64,000 bases of DNA. It comes from Pilaira anomala. Lineage: Eukaryota > Mucoromycota > Mucoromycetes > Mucorales > Mucoraceae. The stretch spans positions 124,001 through 188,000 of the forward strand of contig JAIXMQ010000034.1 in assembly GCA_025716855.1 (NCBI GenBank), written 5' to 3'. The translations under genes and the position numbers were made by a program. Below are positions 46,580 through 59,363 of the stretch, piece by piece. A model generated the notes under the pieces. That model was not told where the DNA came from and did not search any database. It saw only the letters and a list, made by a program, of their open reading frames with translations. Position 1 is the first letter of the stretch. Each line of letters opens with the position of its first letter.

Positions 46580-47142
46580 TTTGATTAAAGTAAATAAATA
46601 ATAATTGGTAAAAAAGGTACCTGAATAAAAAAAAAAAATAACAAAAACAAGGTTCATGTATAATTATAGCTCAGCACATATAGGTTCCAGAATATAAGTA
46701 TTTATTCGATATAGAAAGAAAGCTTTAATAGATGGAATAAAACCATTATCATCCGTTTATTTTATTTATTTATTTGCCAATATCTGACCAGATGGTCATG
46801 TTTAGAACATAATTACGTTACTGTGGCTGTACCGATATTCTATGTATGTACATATCTCCTGTTTTTTATATAGTTAATTCGATGGGATCATCCGATTTAT
46901 TATAATGGTGTAAAAAAGAACTATACTGACAAAACTAGATTTGATGTGCTACAAGCTCTTGCCAAAACAACAATAGTGGTTGCAAAAGATCAGTGCTACA
47001 CTTACGATTATGTTACAAAAAAGAGCATATCATCTTTATAGGGTGATCAAAAAAAAAAAAAAAAAAAACCTTATTGATATTTATTCAATTAAAAATAACA
47101 ATATTACTATGTACACATAAAAAAAAACTGGTTACAGTATTG
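46580..47142. other. Spacer between the Pif1 stop and the MBOAT_2 start
   Basis: AT-rich sequence with no supportable exon. It contains the MBOAT_2 promoter by position and an A-run just beyond the Pif1 3' end (47048-47068). Confidence 0.45.
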
Positions 47143-49601
47143 TTAAACAGTTTTTAACGAATTATAAAATGTTGTAACAGTAGGATGAGCCTTTACTCGG
47201 TCAGCATCAAAGTTTAGAATTTGCAACCTATCCAAACTAGTAGCACGAGAAAGAGCAACATAAGCTTGTCCCTTCTCAAAGACTTTTCCTAAATCAACTT
47301 TGACTCTGTCCAACGTCTGACCCTGACTTTTATGAATGGAAATAGCCCAAGCCAGCATTAAAGGAATTTGAGATCTAGAGGCAGATTCTTTTCCGCCAGG
47401 TAATTCCACAGTCCAACTTTCACGTTCAAGTAAAAGTGTGCGTCCACCTGTGAACTTGACAATTGGATAGGGTGTATTCATATCAAGTTCGCCTCCTTCA
47501 TCAATAAATGCATCCTTTTGACGGTTAGGTGTACGTAATCTTGCTAATGTTTCTTTTTTAGTGAATCTTCCTTTACCTACAAAACCTATAACTACACCAA
47601 TTGATCCATTGACAAGATCTGCATCCATATTTTTGAGTAGCATGACTTGTGCATGCTCTTTTAATGTCATGATAGGCGGTGCAAGACATGATTGCATCTT
47701 TCTTGAATCACCTGAATCAATAGCGTGAAATACAACCTCCTCCCCTTTAAGTAAATCCAATCTTCTTTTATTGGATGCATCAACTTCATGTCTGAGCGGG
47801 TATCTTTATATAGATAGAAGTATATAAGTTTTAGCTAAAAAAAAAAAAATCTTTATAGAGGTAACTTACAATTCTGTTGGTTCAATATCATCATCTCCTT
47901 CTGGTTTTCTATTTAATGATTTGAATTTCTTCTTAGCTTCTTCAGATAAAATACCTGATCTCATTTCATTTAAGAATCGAACAAAGGCTATTTAAAAGAT
48001 ACATGAGTGAGATGATAACAGAGAAATAAGGTTATTAAAAGACTTACTTCCATCCTTTTGTCTGAATACTTTTGTAAGCATAACAGTTGTTTTAATTACA
48101 GTACACCAAGAACAAGCTTCAAATGCAAATTTCGATACTTTTGTTGGATTGACAGGTGGTAATTGAAAGAAATCTCCTGTTACAATCACTTGAATTCCAC
48201 CAAATGGTTCTGTGCTAGCACGAACAATTCTTGCAATTTGCTCCAATTTATCAAACAATTCTGCGTCTACCATAGAAACTTTTTTTATTTTTATTATTAG
48301 TATAAAGTCAATTTACGCTTTAATTATTTAACCTACTTTCATCGATAATTAAAACTTTAGTTTGTGTCCAACGATCTCTCGCCTTTCTACTACCATCTTT
48401 AATCTTTCTTGCAAGTTCCTCTCCACTTTCTTTTCCTAATCCAATACCAGCAAAACTAGTAAAATAAAAGTAAATACATGTAAATAACAAAAAAAAAAAA
48501 AAAAAAAAAAAAAAAACTATTTTACCTATGTAACGTACAGCCATTAATGTTACATGCAGCAATACCGGTAGAAGCAGTAACAGCTAACTGACTACCATAC
48601 CTCTGACCCAATTCGTCAATCATTGCTCTTAATAAAACTGATTTACCTGTACCAGCAGAGCCAGTGAAAAACAAACTCTTTCTTTCTTTTATTACCATAT
48701 TCAAGATACGTCGTTGTTCATCAGATAAGTCAGGTCGATACTGGTTATCTTTCGAGCCAGGAGAGTTATTGTTACCGTAAGAGAAACCACCTAATTTAGT
48801 TGTTCCTTTCACCATATCTATCTTTCCTCTTTTATTATTATTATTATTACTTGAATTGTTCCAAAAGTTGGATGCAGTTTCGTTATACTGAGATGGAAAT
48901 TTATTTGAACTGGCAAGTGGAATTGAATCATATACATCATTCCAACCTCGTTTTTTATTATTGGTGGATGTAGTTTTACTGGAGCTGACATACCTGTCTT
49001 TCATTGGATTTGTCGGATTTGTAACTAAAATCTCTGGTTTTCGAATGGGATCAGTATATTTATATCCAAGATAATTTGAGCTATAAGGTTTGACATCTTC
49101 ATTTGATATCCAGTCATAAGAAGGGCCTGAAGTAACAGGTGCCTTTTTCAATACGATACGCTCATTTTTACGTGGGATTTGTTTTTCTTGAGTTGAATAA
49201 TTGACAGGTTCTTGACTAGAGGGTAATGGTTTAAAATCTTTGGTATCTCGTAGCCATTTTCTGTTATTGTATTTACTGGTATTTGTAAGTATTTCATTAT
49301 TAGAACGTTGACGTTTGGCGGATCCAAATGAACTTTGACTGCTTGTTTGTTGACTATTTTCAGGCGTAGGAGAAGCAGAAAAGATCTCGATCAAGTCATT
49401 ATCGTCTTCTTCTTGAGTGAGATCGATGGGGTCGTCATTTTGTTTCTTGGTAACTGGTTTTGTTGTTTTATTTATTTCAATTCGTGTTGTTTTTTCAATA
49501 ATAGCTGAAAGTGCTTTCTTTTCTTTTTTCGGGTCTTTTACTTTATTGAAATAGCTAAATAAAGTATTTTTCTTTTCCTTTGTATTTGTTGAACGCTTCA
49601 T
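47143..49601 (-). CDS. PIF1: Pif1-family 5'-3' DNA helicase
   Basis: Complement of 48526-49601, 48337-48455, 48048-48278, 47870-47987 and 47143-47803, giving 734 residues. A ~290-residue disordered N-terminus begins with [10 protein letters not shown], which resembles a PCNA-binding (PIP-type) box. It then carries [13 protein letters not shown], a SUMO-interaction-like motif. Helicase motifs: Walker [12 protein letters not shown] (~312-322), ASTGIAA, Walker B LIIDEISMVDA (~394-404), [19 protein letters not shown] and, near the end, [13 protein letters not shown] and [11 protein letters not shown]. Pif1 enzymes resolve G-quadruplexes and act at telomeres, forks and mitochondrial DNA. The frame across exons 2 and 3 requires an AAAAAAAG acceptor. 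No obvious mitochondrial presequence is seen. Identification is secure. Confidence 0.94.
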
Positions 49602-49614
49602 TAAAAGTTTATAA

Positions 49615-49650
<36 letters not shown>

Positions 49651-49738
49651 AAAAATTTATCTTAAACCACTTCAAATTTTAAAAACACGCGAACGCGTCC
49701 TTTGCGCGACATTGACTTTACTTCAAATTTAATTTTAT

Positions 49739-52700
49739 TTATGGAGTACCGAATAAAATTCTAGATAGATCATCCATAGTAGCATCAGCGCCAACAATGG
49801 ATTGATGTGGCTCCAAAGGATGATAGTGCGTAGGATTAATAACAGAGCTCGTATTCACAAGAGTGTTTTCACCAGAAGCAGACGCAGCAGCAGCAGCAGC
49901 GGCAGAACTTCCACCTCCAATTCCTCCAACACCTCTAGACGGAGCATTATATGTAATTACTTCATAGTCTGATGAAGAATCGGTTTCATAATCATCCGCA
50001 TCATAATCCTCATCGTCTTCATCTTCATCATCTTCATCATAAACCAATGGAGCATTTCCTCTTTCAAGCTGAAGTTTTTTATCTCCTTCTAAAATCGTCT
50101 CCTCATCAAAAGCAGCACTTAAAGCAGGATCATCTATTTTTTTATGCATATTTCGTTTAGCCATTTCACAGATATAATCGTAAATGGACCAAGGGAAACT
50201 CAAGAAGCCGCCTTCCAATGAAGAATCGCGCTGTCTCTCTACAGGATGATAGGTAACATAATACCAAGCGGCTGCCTTAGCTTCAATTTTAGCTCTTTGA
50301 GTTAAATCTAGCTTCTTACTGGAATCAAGGAATTCTTTTTCAAATTGCCTTTTCCAAGATAATTTAAATGCTTGTACTTGCTTCATAGTTGCATCATGTT
50401 GTTCATATCGAGTCTTACTTTTTCCTTTCTTAAGCCATTTAATAACATAACCAGAACAAATCTCAGCTTCAGTCTGTACACCGAATTGATTCATTAAAGA
50501 CGATAAATCTCGGTTATATAGAATTTTTGATTCTCGTGCTTCCTTAATATAAAGTTCCATATCAGGTACACGTAATCTTGGATCATATACAGCTTCTTCT
50601 GTTAAATGAGACTGATAATCTTTATAATTAGATTTATCAATAGCTCGAAAGATACGTCCTAATACTTTTTTTGATTCATATGTGTCTTTATCCTTTTTTT
50701 GCATGAAATCCGGAAAGGCCTTTACAATGAGGTCGTCTGTAAGTTGAGCAGGTTTACCAGATTTAGGAAAATCTACGGCTTCGGAATGTAATTGAGCTAA
50801 CAAGATACATTTACCATCTCTTGCGCCGTTGACACTTTGATCGGCTGTAGCAAGATGTGCGTTTGCAATTTGTCCCAAGTTGTCATAATTGATATAGTTT
50901 ACAAAGAATTTAATGATATCACGAATTTTTACATCTTGTACTAATTTTGGTGGTGCTGCAGTATAATCCATAGGTGTGAAATTCTTTTTTTCAGGGATTA
51001 ATTTAGGATCCCAATAAACCCTATTGAATCAAGTCAGTTAAATATACATACAAATTGAATAATAATAATAGTAATCAAACTTACGTATAATCATCCCCGT
51101 CAAGGTCACCACCAGAACACATACTTGGAATATCGCGGAACCCTTTAGAGGAAAATACGACAACATCAATTAAATGATGAAGGTTGGGTCTATCCACTGC
51201 TTTAACCACACGTACATCACCAGGATGAAAACATGGGTTTCTGAAGACGACCACTTCACCCGTAATAATTTCTTTGTGTGCATTATTGTATGTATTGTTA
51301 TAAATTTGCACAAACACTTCTCCTTCTTCTAAGGTCCCTGTTTCATCCATCACACCTAACAAGTAAGCTCCTTTGGGCACAATGATCTTGGCCTTCTTTT
51401 TAAGATCCTTTAAGACGTTGATACGGAATAAACTCAAAAGATTTGTGATATATGGATCTCTACGTTCCAAGAAACCAGCTTGAATGATAGAAATCATGGA
51501 GACGACTGTGCCTACCGTATCTACATTACTTTGTAATACACGGACTGCTTCACTCGGTCTTTGAAACATCTTGTCAATATCCAGCAACATATTATCCATT
51601 AATTCCATAAACACTTCATCTTTCACACCAAGCGAAGATAATAATGTGATAATTTGTCGATTTAAATAACCATTAATAAAAGTGGAGGTTCGAATGACTT
51701 CAAGCGTAAGATGCTTAGATTCAAACTTGATTTGACTTGGACGTAATTGCACCTTGACAGGACCCTCTGCTAAACTTTTATCGACAGTTAAAACACCTTT
51801 TGCACCTCCTAAACGAAATTGAAAAGCACTAGGTACTGCACGAAGATCCATCTGAACTGCTACTTCTTCTGCTAGAGCAGGTGAAATTTTTCCAACACCA
51901 TCTGAAAATGTAAATCCGTTTCTTACGATATCTTTAATATAAGCTACTTCATTTTCTTGTAATACGCATACAGGTCGTGTGGAACTAAAGCATTGTCCCA
52001 TACGCACTGCATGCTTTGCCACTACCTTTTCATGAGAAAAGACACCCATCCAGGATCGAATCATGTCAGCAGTTAAATCGGCAGTAGGTGCAAAGAACCA
52101 ACAACCTTGTTCACGTAATTGAGAACTTGAAAATGCCAAAAATTCATATCTTCTACTACCAATTTGAATTCCCTTTTTTAAAACATGAAAGATACGTTCA
52201 TAAATAACTTCCTTGTATTGTTTACCGACACGTGAGGGACCCACACGATTAAATCCTTCATCCATAAATTGAACACGAATAAAACGATCTGAATATTCTC
52301 GATAATGACGTACAACACGATTCGTTGTCTCTAAGGAAGGAGGTTGTATATAGAAATGACTTGGGGTGATAATGACTTTTCTTAATAAAGCACAGTGACC
52401 GGGTATATTTCCTTGAGCTTTTACTTTCATGCCCAGTTTATCAAAGATACGACTGAACTGTAATACAGGATCATACACATGTTGTTTTAATACAGAGATA
52501 GTACGTAATAATCCACAACTGATCTCAGGATCCAATTGCTGTAATTGATTATAGAACTCATCAGTCAAGTTGTATGGGTTCACATAATCATACGAAAGAA
52601 CTGATTCAAGCATATAAAGTACATCAAATGTTATATTCAATTTGACTCTTTCTACATGACCTAATGGTTTTGGTAAATCGGATGGTTTGACCACTTCAAT

Positions 52701-53764
52701 AAAAGGTCTTAATCGACTCAAGTCTCGAGGGACCAAATTGAAATCAGCCGCTTCCTTTAAGTTTCTTTCGAATTGAGCCATATGTTTTTGTGGAGGGTTA
52801 AATACAAGACGTAAAACACGCCATTGAGCGATATTGACAGCATCAGGGTGTGGAATTGGCGTTAAAGGTTTGGGTTTTGTATCGATTTTTTCGTCCCTTA
52901 AAGGAATTAAGATGACTCTTTCCCAACTCTTTCCTAAGGTTGCAGTCAATTTAGAAGAAGAACGTGATTTGTAATTACGTTTCCAATAGGTAGGTGGGTA
53001 TCTTAATGGAATGGTCAAGATGGTAGTGTAATGGTCACGTTCAACGCGCATGTCTCCAAATACATCTTTGAACTTGTATTCCATTTTATAATCTGTGTTC
53101 AAATGAGAAAAAAAGATTTCAACCCGACGTTGAGTATAATTCAAAACATACTTGACACCTAAGGTTGTCATCCATTCTTCTACATATTTCTTTGGTGAGA
53201 TCATAGTGCCCAAAGAAAGTGAACGTGCAAAGAATCGTGAGGTCTCGTAAACTCTTCGATTGGCGTTATTATAAGGTTCAGTTGTATCTTTTGTGAATTC
53301 AACTCGTACTGAACGACCATCAATTGTATGCTTTCCAATTAATCTTGATATTTCTTTAGGGACTTGACTGATAAAAATGTGTAAGTTTTGATCATAATTA
53401 AAAACTAGTATATTGATATATATATATATTATTTACCTAAATTGAACTATGGCAGAACCTGTTAAAGTTTCATTATCGTCTGTGTTTAACATAACTTTAT
53501 CAACTCTTTCAAATCTTAAGAAATAGTCCAATATAGTGTCAGGTAATGTTTGTCTGTTTAGATTGTGTACAATAATACATCTCGAAGGTTCTTTGTTGTT
53601 GGAAGTAATCGAGACATTACTATTATTATTATTGTTATTATTATCGATTGGGCGAATATTTCTAAAATTTGAAGCTGATCCATTTCCTCTTGGTTTATCT
53701 TAAAGGGATTCAGTTAGCTTTTGTCGTTTAAAATATGAATTCACTCATACTTACTATAACTCAT
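49739..53764 (-). CDS. Cellular RNA-dependent RNA polymerase with an N-terminal RRM
   Basis: Complement of 53755-53764 (10 nt), 53437-53698, 51085-53367 and 49739-51020, giving 1278 residues. Residues ~43-112 form an RRM: CIIVHNLNRQTLPDTILDYF, then GSAIVQFSQVPKE and GRSVRVEF. The RdRP domain fills about 300-1000, with DGVGKISPALAEEVA and the catalytic GGDLDGDDY (Asp845, 847, 849). The C-terminus has a long acidic region with DEDDEDEDDEDYDADD and a poly-Ala run. Cellular RdRPs make double-stranded RNA from single-stranded templates in RNA silencing. The catalytic triad is intact, so an active enzyme is expected. All four exons join in frame. Its neighbours are PIF1 and a three-RRM gene on the same strand. 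Confidence 0.94.
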
Positions 53765-53849
53765 GTTTTTGAAATTGATTCAGACTGAAATAAACAAGGA
53801 AAATAAGAATATGGGACAAAGAAAAGAAATAAAAAAGAAAACAAAAGAT

Positions 53850-55120
53850 TTATTCAGCGCAAACCCAATTCATGTAATCAGATTCTATTCGCTGTAAGAA
53901 TTGATTATTTTGTTCATTAACATTGATTGGCTTGCTAGGTTCTACTAAATCCAAAGGAGGGGGTAATTGAACGGGTGCAGGTGGTGGTTGTGGTTGATGG
54001 TATACAGGCATATTTTGTATTTGTTGATTACCATAATGAAAGCTTTTTTTTTTTTTTAACAAAAAAAAAAAAAGCAAGAAGTTAGTTTAAGTCAGTTCTA
54101 TTATTTGTACACTATCAGTACTTTACCCAGTGGGTGCTGAACCTGTATTTAACTGTGTTCTACCAAATGATAATCTTAATTTAGCACCACCCAAATGAGA
54201 TCCATTTAATTCAGCAATCGCTTGTTCAGCTGAAATCCTCTTTTCATATTGAATAAAAGCGATATTCTTATTTGGAATAATCTTTACAGCTAAAATATCA
54301 CCATATGTACCAAAATAAGCACATAATTCTTCTTCTGTAATTGTATTGTTTAATCCACCTACAAAGACAGTAGTGATTTCTGATTCAGGTGTATGAGGAC
54401 TTAGTCCTACATCAAATTTAGCTCTTGGTCTAGCAACCGAAACACGTAAAGGTCTAGATCCAACATAAACTCCTTGCATCTCTTCCAAGGACCTCTGTTG
54501 ATCGTTTTCATCAAAGAATCGAATAAACCCAAATCCTCTTGAATATCCTGTAAGAGGATCAATCATTACTTTAGCCGAACGAATTGATCCATACCGACTT
54601 TGAAATGCTGCCATCAATACATTGTCGTCTACATCCGCACCTAAATCTCCAACGAATATACTGTAATCTCCAAGTGTACTTTGACCTGCTGCAGAAAGGT
54701 TGTTCATTGGATTGTTATTATAACTATATTAATAAAGTAAGTATACCTATAAAAAAGTATAAATGTATTACAATAATTTTACTTGTTGACGATGGGTACA
54801 CCATTACCGTCTCGATTAGACCAATTTAACTTGAATATTTTATTAGTTTGAGGTATTTGAGTTCCGTTTAAAGTGGCTAAAGCTTTACTAGCACCTTCAT
54901 GTGTACTAAAGTCAATAAAAGCATATGAACCACCATATTTGTCTATACTGATACGACAAGATACTTCTTCACCCATACTCCACCATAACTGTCTTAAATA
55001 GTTTTCGTCCATCCATTGGTCTAACTCACCCATCCATAAGGTACGACCTGGTGGAGCAGCTGACTGGTCGTAAACACCTTGTAAATTTGTTGCAGGTCCC
55101 TGGTTGTATGCGTATGCCAT
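53850..55120 (-). CDS. Three-RRM RNA-binding protein, Nam8/Ngr1/TIA-1-like
   Basis: Complement of 54783-55120, 54127-54723 and 53850-54042, giving 375 residues. RRM1 (~25-110): RTLWMGELDQWMDENYLRQL and GGSYAFIDFS. RRM2 (~128-205): YSIFVGDLGADVDDNVLMAA and GYSRGFGFIRF. RRM3 (~228-300): TTVFVGGLNNTITEEELCAY and NIAFIQYEKR. A Pro/Gln-rich tail follows (PQPPPAPVQLPPPLDL). The degenerate first RRM with WMGELDxWM is the hallmark of the fungal Nam8/Ngr1 group, linked to U1 snRNP 5' splice-site choice and mRNA stability. Intron 2 ends in a T-run, an A-run and AG. The group is clear; the choice between Nam8 and Ngr1 function is open. Confidence 0.88.
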
Positions 55121-55131
55121 ATTTATATACC

Positions 55132-55168
<37 letters not shown>

Positions 55169-56105
55169 TGAAATTTTGCGAAAAACGTGTTTGTTTTTTA
55201 CACCAGTCACGTAAAAAAAAAAATCAAATAAAATAAAAAATAAAGTAACTAATAACAACAGAACCAACTACTTGGTTACCTGTTACAAAGATAAAATCAT
55301 ACGATGAATTTAATTGGTGTGAGAAAGGGAAACCATGGTGTAACTATGAAAGACAAAAAGTGCAGAAGAACGGTCAAAGAATCATCTATTTTTTTATTTC
55401 TACCTTTTTTGGTAATAAAAAAAAAGATTCGTTCAATGTTTGGACCAATAGGATTTCTAATTTAAAAAGGTAAACTGTGGCGAGTGGGAAGAAAATAATC
55501 GATCGGGTTCAAATCAACCCATTTTTAAAAAATTAGTATAAAAAGATAAACTGTATTTTTTTTTTTTTTTTTTTTTTGTCGATCGATCGTTTCCTTCTTT
55601 TTATTTCCTTACTTTTCCTTTTAATCAACAATCAACAAATAGAACAACTTTTGTTCTACATATAAATATATAAAAGAATATTATGATTGACAATACATTA
55701 TTTTAATATTTTAACAGCACGTACCTATTTTTTTTTTTTATCGATCGAATCAAAAAAAAAATATATATATATATATATATTTATATATAAAAAGTAAATA
55801 ATGCAAATTTTGTGATTAGCATATGATACAAATTTATACATATTATGGAAAAAAAGAGAAAACCATAAAATCGCGATATTTGCCATGAAATCCAAGAAAT
55901 AGGTTTATCTAAGCAGAAAGGTGGCGCCAATGAAAACCTTAATTAAACATTTTTTTTTTTTTTTTTTCGGTTCTTGAATGCATATTTTGCCTGGACCGTT
56001 CCTCTCTTACTTTTTTTTTTTTTTTATAAATATAAGCTATTTTTAAATCATTTTCCTTTTTCTTCTTTTCTTCTTTTCCCTCCAATCCCAATTTTCATAT
56101 TTGTT
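55121..56105. promoter_or_regulatory. Divergent intergenic region between the three-RRM gene and the Zn2Cys6 gene
   Basis: This is the shared upstream region of two divergent genes. The ATCGATCG-type motif recurs three times: at about 55498 (AATCGATCGGG), 55580 (TCGATCGATCG) and 55739 (TATCGATCGAATC). A perfect inverted repeat GGGTT-caaatc-AACCC lies at about 55505-55520. These could be binding sites, but no regulator is identified. The rest is A/T runs and an (AT)n stretch near 55761. Confidence 0.4.
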
Positions 56106-58377
56106 ATGACCCATCGTAAAAAGAAGCCCATCGAGTATCATTTTGTCGATATGAATGATCCAGATCGCTATAAAAAGCTCAAAGTCGCTAGAGCTTGTGA
56201 CTTTTGCAGAAGGCGTAAATCAAAGTAATTTTTTTTTTTTTTTTTTTTTTTTTTTGGTTCAGTATGTTAAAAAAAAAGTTTAAATTAGATGTGACATTGG
56301 AATCCCTGGTTCTGGTACTTGCTCAAACTGTAAAAAGGCAAATCATGTATGCATATTTTCTCCTACAGGCACATCACCTACTACTACTACTACTACTACT
56401 ATTACAACAACACCTGCTACTGCTATTACAACTAGTGCCACTTTATCCGTTGTACCTGCATCAACTACTACTGTTCCCATGACTTATTCCCAAACAACCA
56501 ACTTTATGGATCGATATCAAGCCAAATTCCCCTTTTTCTCAATTAATCAAAAAGCTTATTGTGGTTATGAAAGAGACAACATTTATTCTCACGTGACATT
56601 ATCACCTACATCAACAATTGATTTACCTGCTTATTCGAAACAATTTGAACATGATTTATTTCAAGTTTATTTTGGTCATATTCATCCCTTTTTTCCAATC
56701 TTGGACAAGTACAATATATTACAGTCACTCTTGTATGATACCATTCCTCCTTCCTTAAGATGGGCTGTCATGGCAATCGTGACTTCTCATTTCAGTCATA
56801 TCAACAGGCAAGATTCAAACGAGTATTATCAACATGCTATCAATCGATTAGATCATACACCTACTTTATTAACTGTACAGACATTATTATTATTATACAA
56901 GCATCAAGAATTAAATACGCCTATAGGTGTTCCTATTACACAATCTGCTATAAATTTTCTAAATCAAGCTCAATCAATATTATCCCAATGGAATTCACAA
57001 GATGAATATGTTTGTCGTGCAAAATGGATTTTATTTATTACATTATCCTTTAGTAATATAGCGGATGAAAGATTAAAGGATGCATTGAATTATTGTTCAA
57101 CACCAAATTCATTACCTTCCTTAACTGAAGCAGAACAATACGATGAAATTGAAATCAGTACAACTTGTAATTTGATACACTTATGCAATATCACCTTGAT
57201 TTATTCACAAACAGTTTCTTTGATATCAGAAAGTGATACTCTATTTAATTCAACGGCAAATTATTCAAATGAATTCATCAAATTATCAAATGGATTAAAT
57301 GTTTGGAAAAGTACTTTACCTCAACATATTTCTCATTTTATCAATCAAGATCCAACTCATCCTCATCTTCATCCTCATCCTCATCCTCATCATCATCATC
57401 ATCTTCATCAAAGCAATAAGATATCAAAATCAACTTCTTATATCATTTATCTCTGTTTAATTCATGATATTCTAGATTTACTCATCACTTCAAATCAACC
57501 AAACCAATTTCATAATTTATCTAAAAAAGCACTTTCGGTTTGCTTTAGAGCTCATCAATTTACTTTAGGTGATATGCAACGAAATCAATTCTCTCGTTTA
57601 GCCTCAATTCAAGGCAGTCGTATGGTTTCATTTGGTCTTACATTATCTGTTCAAGCTCAATCTTTTAATGATCATATTATGGATGAAGAAAATGATAATA
57701 ACAGTAGTTGTAGTAATAGTAATGATAAAGTCAATGAAAAATTATCTTGTTTTTCAATTGCATATCCAATAATTGAACAAATTGCATTATCACCTCAACT
57801 TTATATGACAATTCATACACTTCATGCTCAACTTGAATCAAAAAAACAATTAGAACAACATAATCAACATCAACATCAACAGGTACATCCAAGTTTAGGT
57901 ATGCACGGTAGATTAGATAGCAATAGTAGTAGTAGTAGTAGCGGTGGTACTTCTTCAACAACCAATTCAATCATGGATAGTTCTTATTTCTATAATACAC
58001 CTAATACACCTACTTCCATGCAACAACAACAATCAAATGATTCATCGAATGAATGGCAACATTATACTTCTTATACCTCAAACCATCAACAATATTATCA
58101 ATTAACTTGGGCAGATCAACCTATTTATCAACAAGACAGAGAAGATATATACAATATGCCTGTCACACCTACTTTTGAAGAGAGAAATAATAATTTGGAT
58201 TCTCCAGATATGCATAGTCCTTCTTCATTGACAGGTACGGAATCTTATTTTGATGTTCAGCCATCAGCCAATAATTTTGGTCCTTCTGTCATGGTCTTAT
58301 CTAGTCCTTATGACTTTATCAGTCATCATCCTATTGAACGTGCTTACAACTCAAAGTGTTGTAATAACAAAAACTAA
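56106..58377 (+). CDS. Zn(II)2Cys6 fungal transcription factor
   Basis: Exons 56106-56224 and 56289-58377 give 735 residues. The binuclear cluster has the exact C-x2-C-x6-C-x9-C-x2-C-x6-C spacing (Cys31, 34, 41, 51, 54, 61), with RRRKSK after the second cysteine. It is split by the single intron. A Thr/Ala/Ser-rich linker leads to the fungal-specific transcription factor middle homology region (about residues 175-330), with FEHDLFQVYFGHIHPFFPIL and ILQSLLYDTIPPSLRWAVMA. Later low-complexity parts include a His/Pro run (HPHLHPHPHPHHHHHLHQ) and Gln/Ser/Asn runs. The middle region resembles XlnR/Xyr1-type regulators, but the regulated pathway cannot be inferred from the neighbours. Confidence 0.9.
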
Positions 58378-58420
58378 ACCTTTTCACTCATTTGCACATA
58401 CTTCCTATACATATGCACTT

Positions 58421-58453
<33 letters not shown>

Positions 58454-58716
58454 TTTTTATTGTATCGTACATACTCTTCTTTTGTAAATTACTTTCATTA
58501 TTATCACCATTATTATATTATGCCACACCTTTTTTTTTTTATTTCATATTATATATATATAAACTACAAGCAGAAATAAATAAGTAAAAATAAAAATTAT
58601 GGCCTAATTTTTTTTCTTTAAAATAAATTCATTTTCCTACTTTTCATCACTTTTCCTTTCTTTTCTAATTACTTCCCCTCTTCTTTTTTTTTTTAAAGAA
58701 AAAACAGTTATTAGTT
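58378..58716. other. Spacer with a pyrimidine microsatellite
   Basis: Contains a (CT)n run at about 58420-58445 followed by a T-run. There is no coding feature. It holds the 3' end of the Zn2Cys6 gene and the promoter of the small acidic-protein gene. Confidence 0.5.
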
Positions 58717-59257
58717 ATGAAAAGACCAGCTTCAGAAGATGAAAATGAAGAACTTTCTGCTCCTAAAAAGCCTAAAATGTCTTTTGGACATTTCGAAAGA
58801 ACATCAGATTTATCAGGTATGTACTACTACTACTACATATAACAAATAAACAAATAAACTGTAAATCATTTTCCTTATCAAGATAAGTTGTCAATGATAT
58901 GTAGACGAAAGCGATGAAAGTGAAAATGATCTATTATATACAGATTTGAAGGAAAGTCTGGACAGATTGAATATTGGATTTGATGAAACATTCACTTACT
59001 CTTCTCTTTCTGAAGAAGCTGAAGACTACTACGATGATAGCGATTGTTCTATTGATACTGATTCAACTAAATCTTCTACTTACGAAAGTGACAACAATGA
59101 TGTATACGGCGTATGCCCTCATTGTCACCAAAGATGCCATGCTGCATTAGGCAATTATTCTGACTTTGATGATGAGGATGAAGACAATGATGATTCAGAA
59201 CGTACTTTTGATGATTTTTATAAAAACAATTATTCTGAAGAAGATGATAACAATTGA
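58717..59257 (+). CDS. Small acidic protein of unknown function
   Basis: Exons 58717-58816 and 58905-59257 give 150 residues. The N-terminus (MKRPASEDENEELSAPKKPK) carries a KKPK patch that could act as a nuclear localisation signal. The rest is dominated by Asp, Glu and Ser. One compact Cys/His cluster (CPHCHQRCH) lies at residues ~105-113, too small for a standard zinc finger but possibly metal-binding. I do not recognise a family. The frame, splice sites and composition argue for a real gene. It is convergent with the RAD3 gene, whose stop lies about 105 bases downstream. Confidence 0.6.
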
Positions 59258-59363
59258 AAAAATAAAATAAAATATAACTCTCTTATTTATGTACATAGCT
59301 TAATAAGAAGAAGAAGGAGGGGGAGGGGGGATTAAATGCAAATAATAATAATATAAAAAAGAA

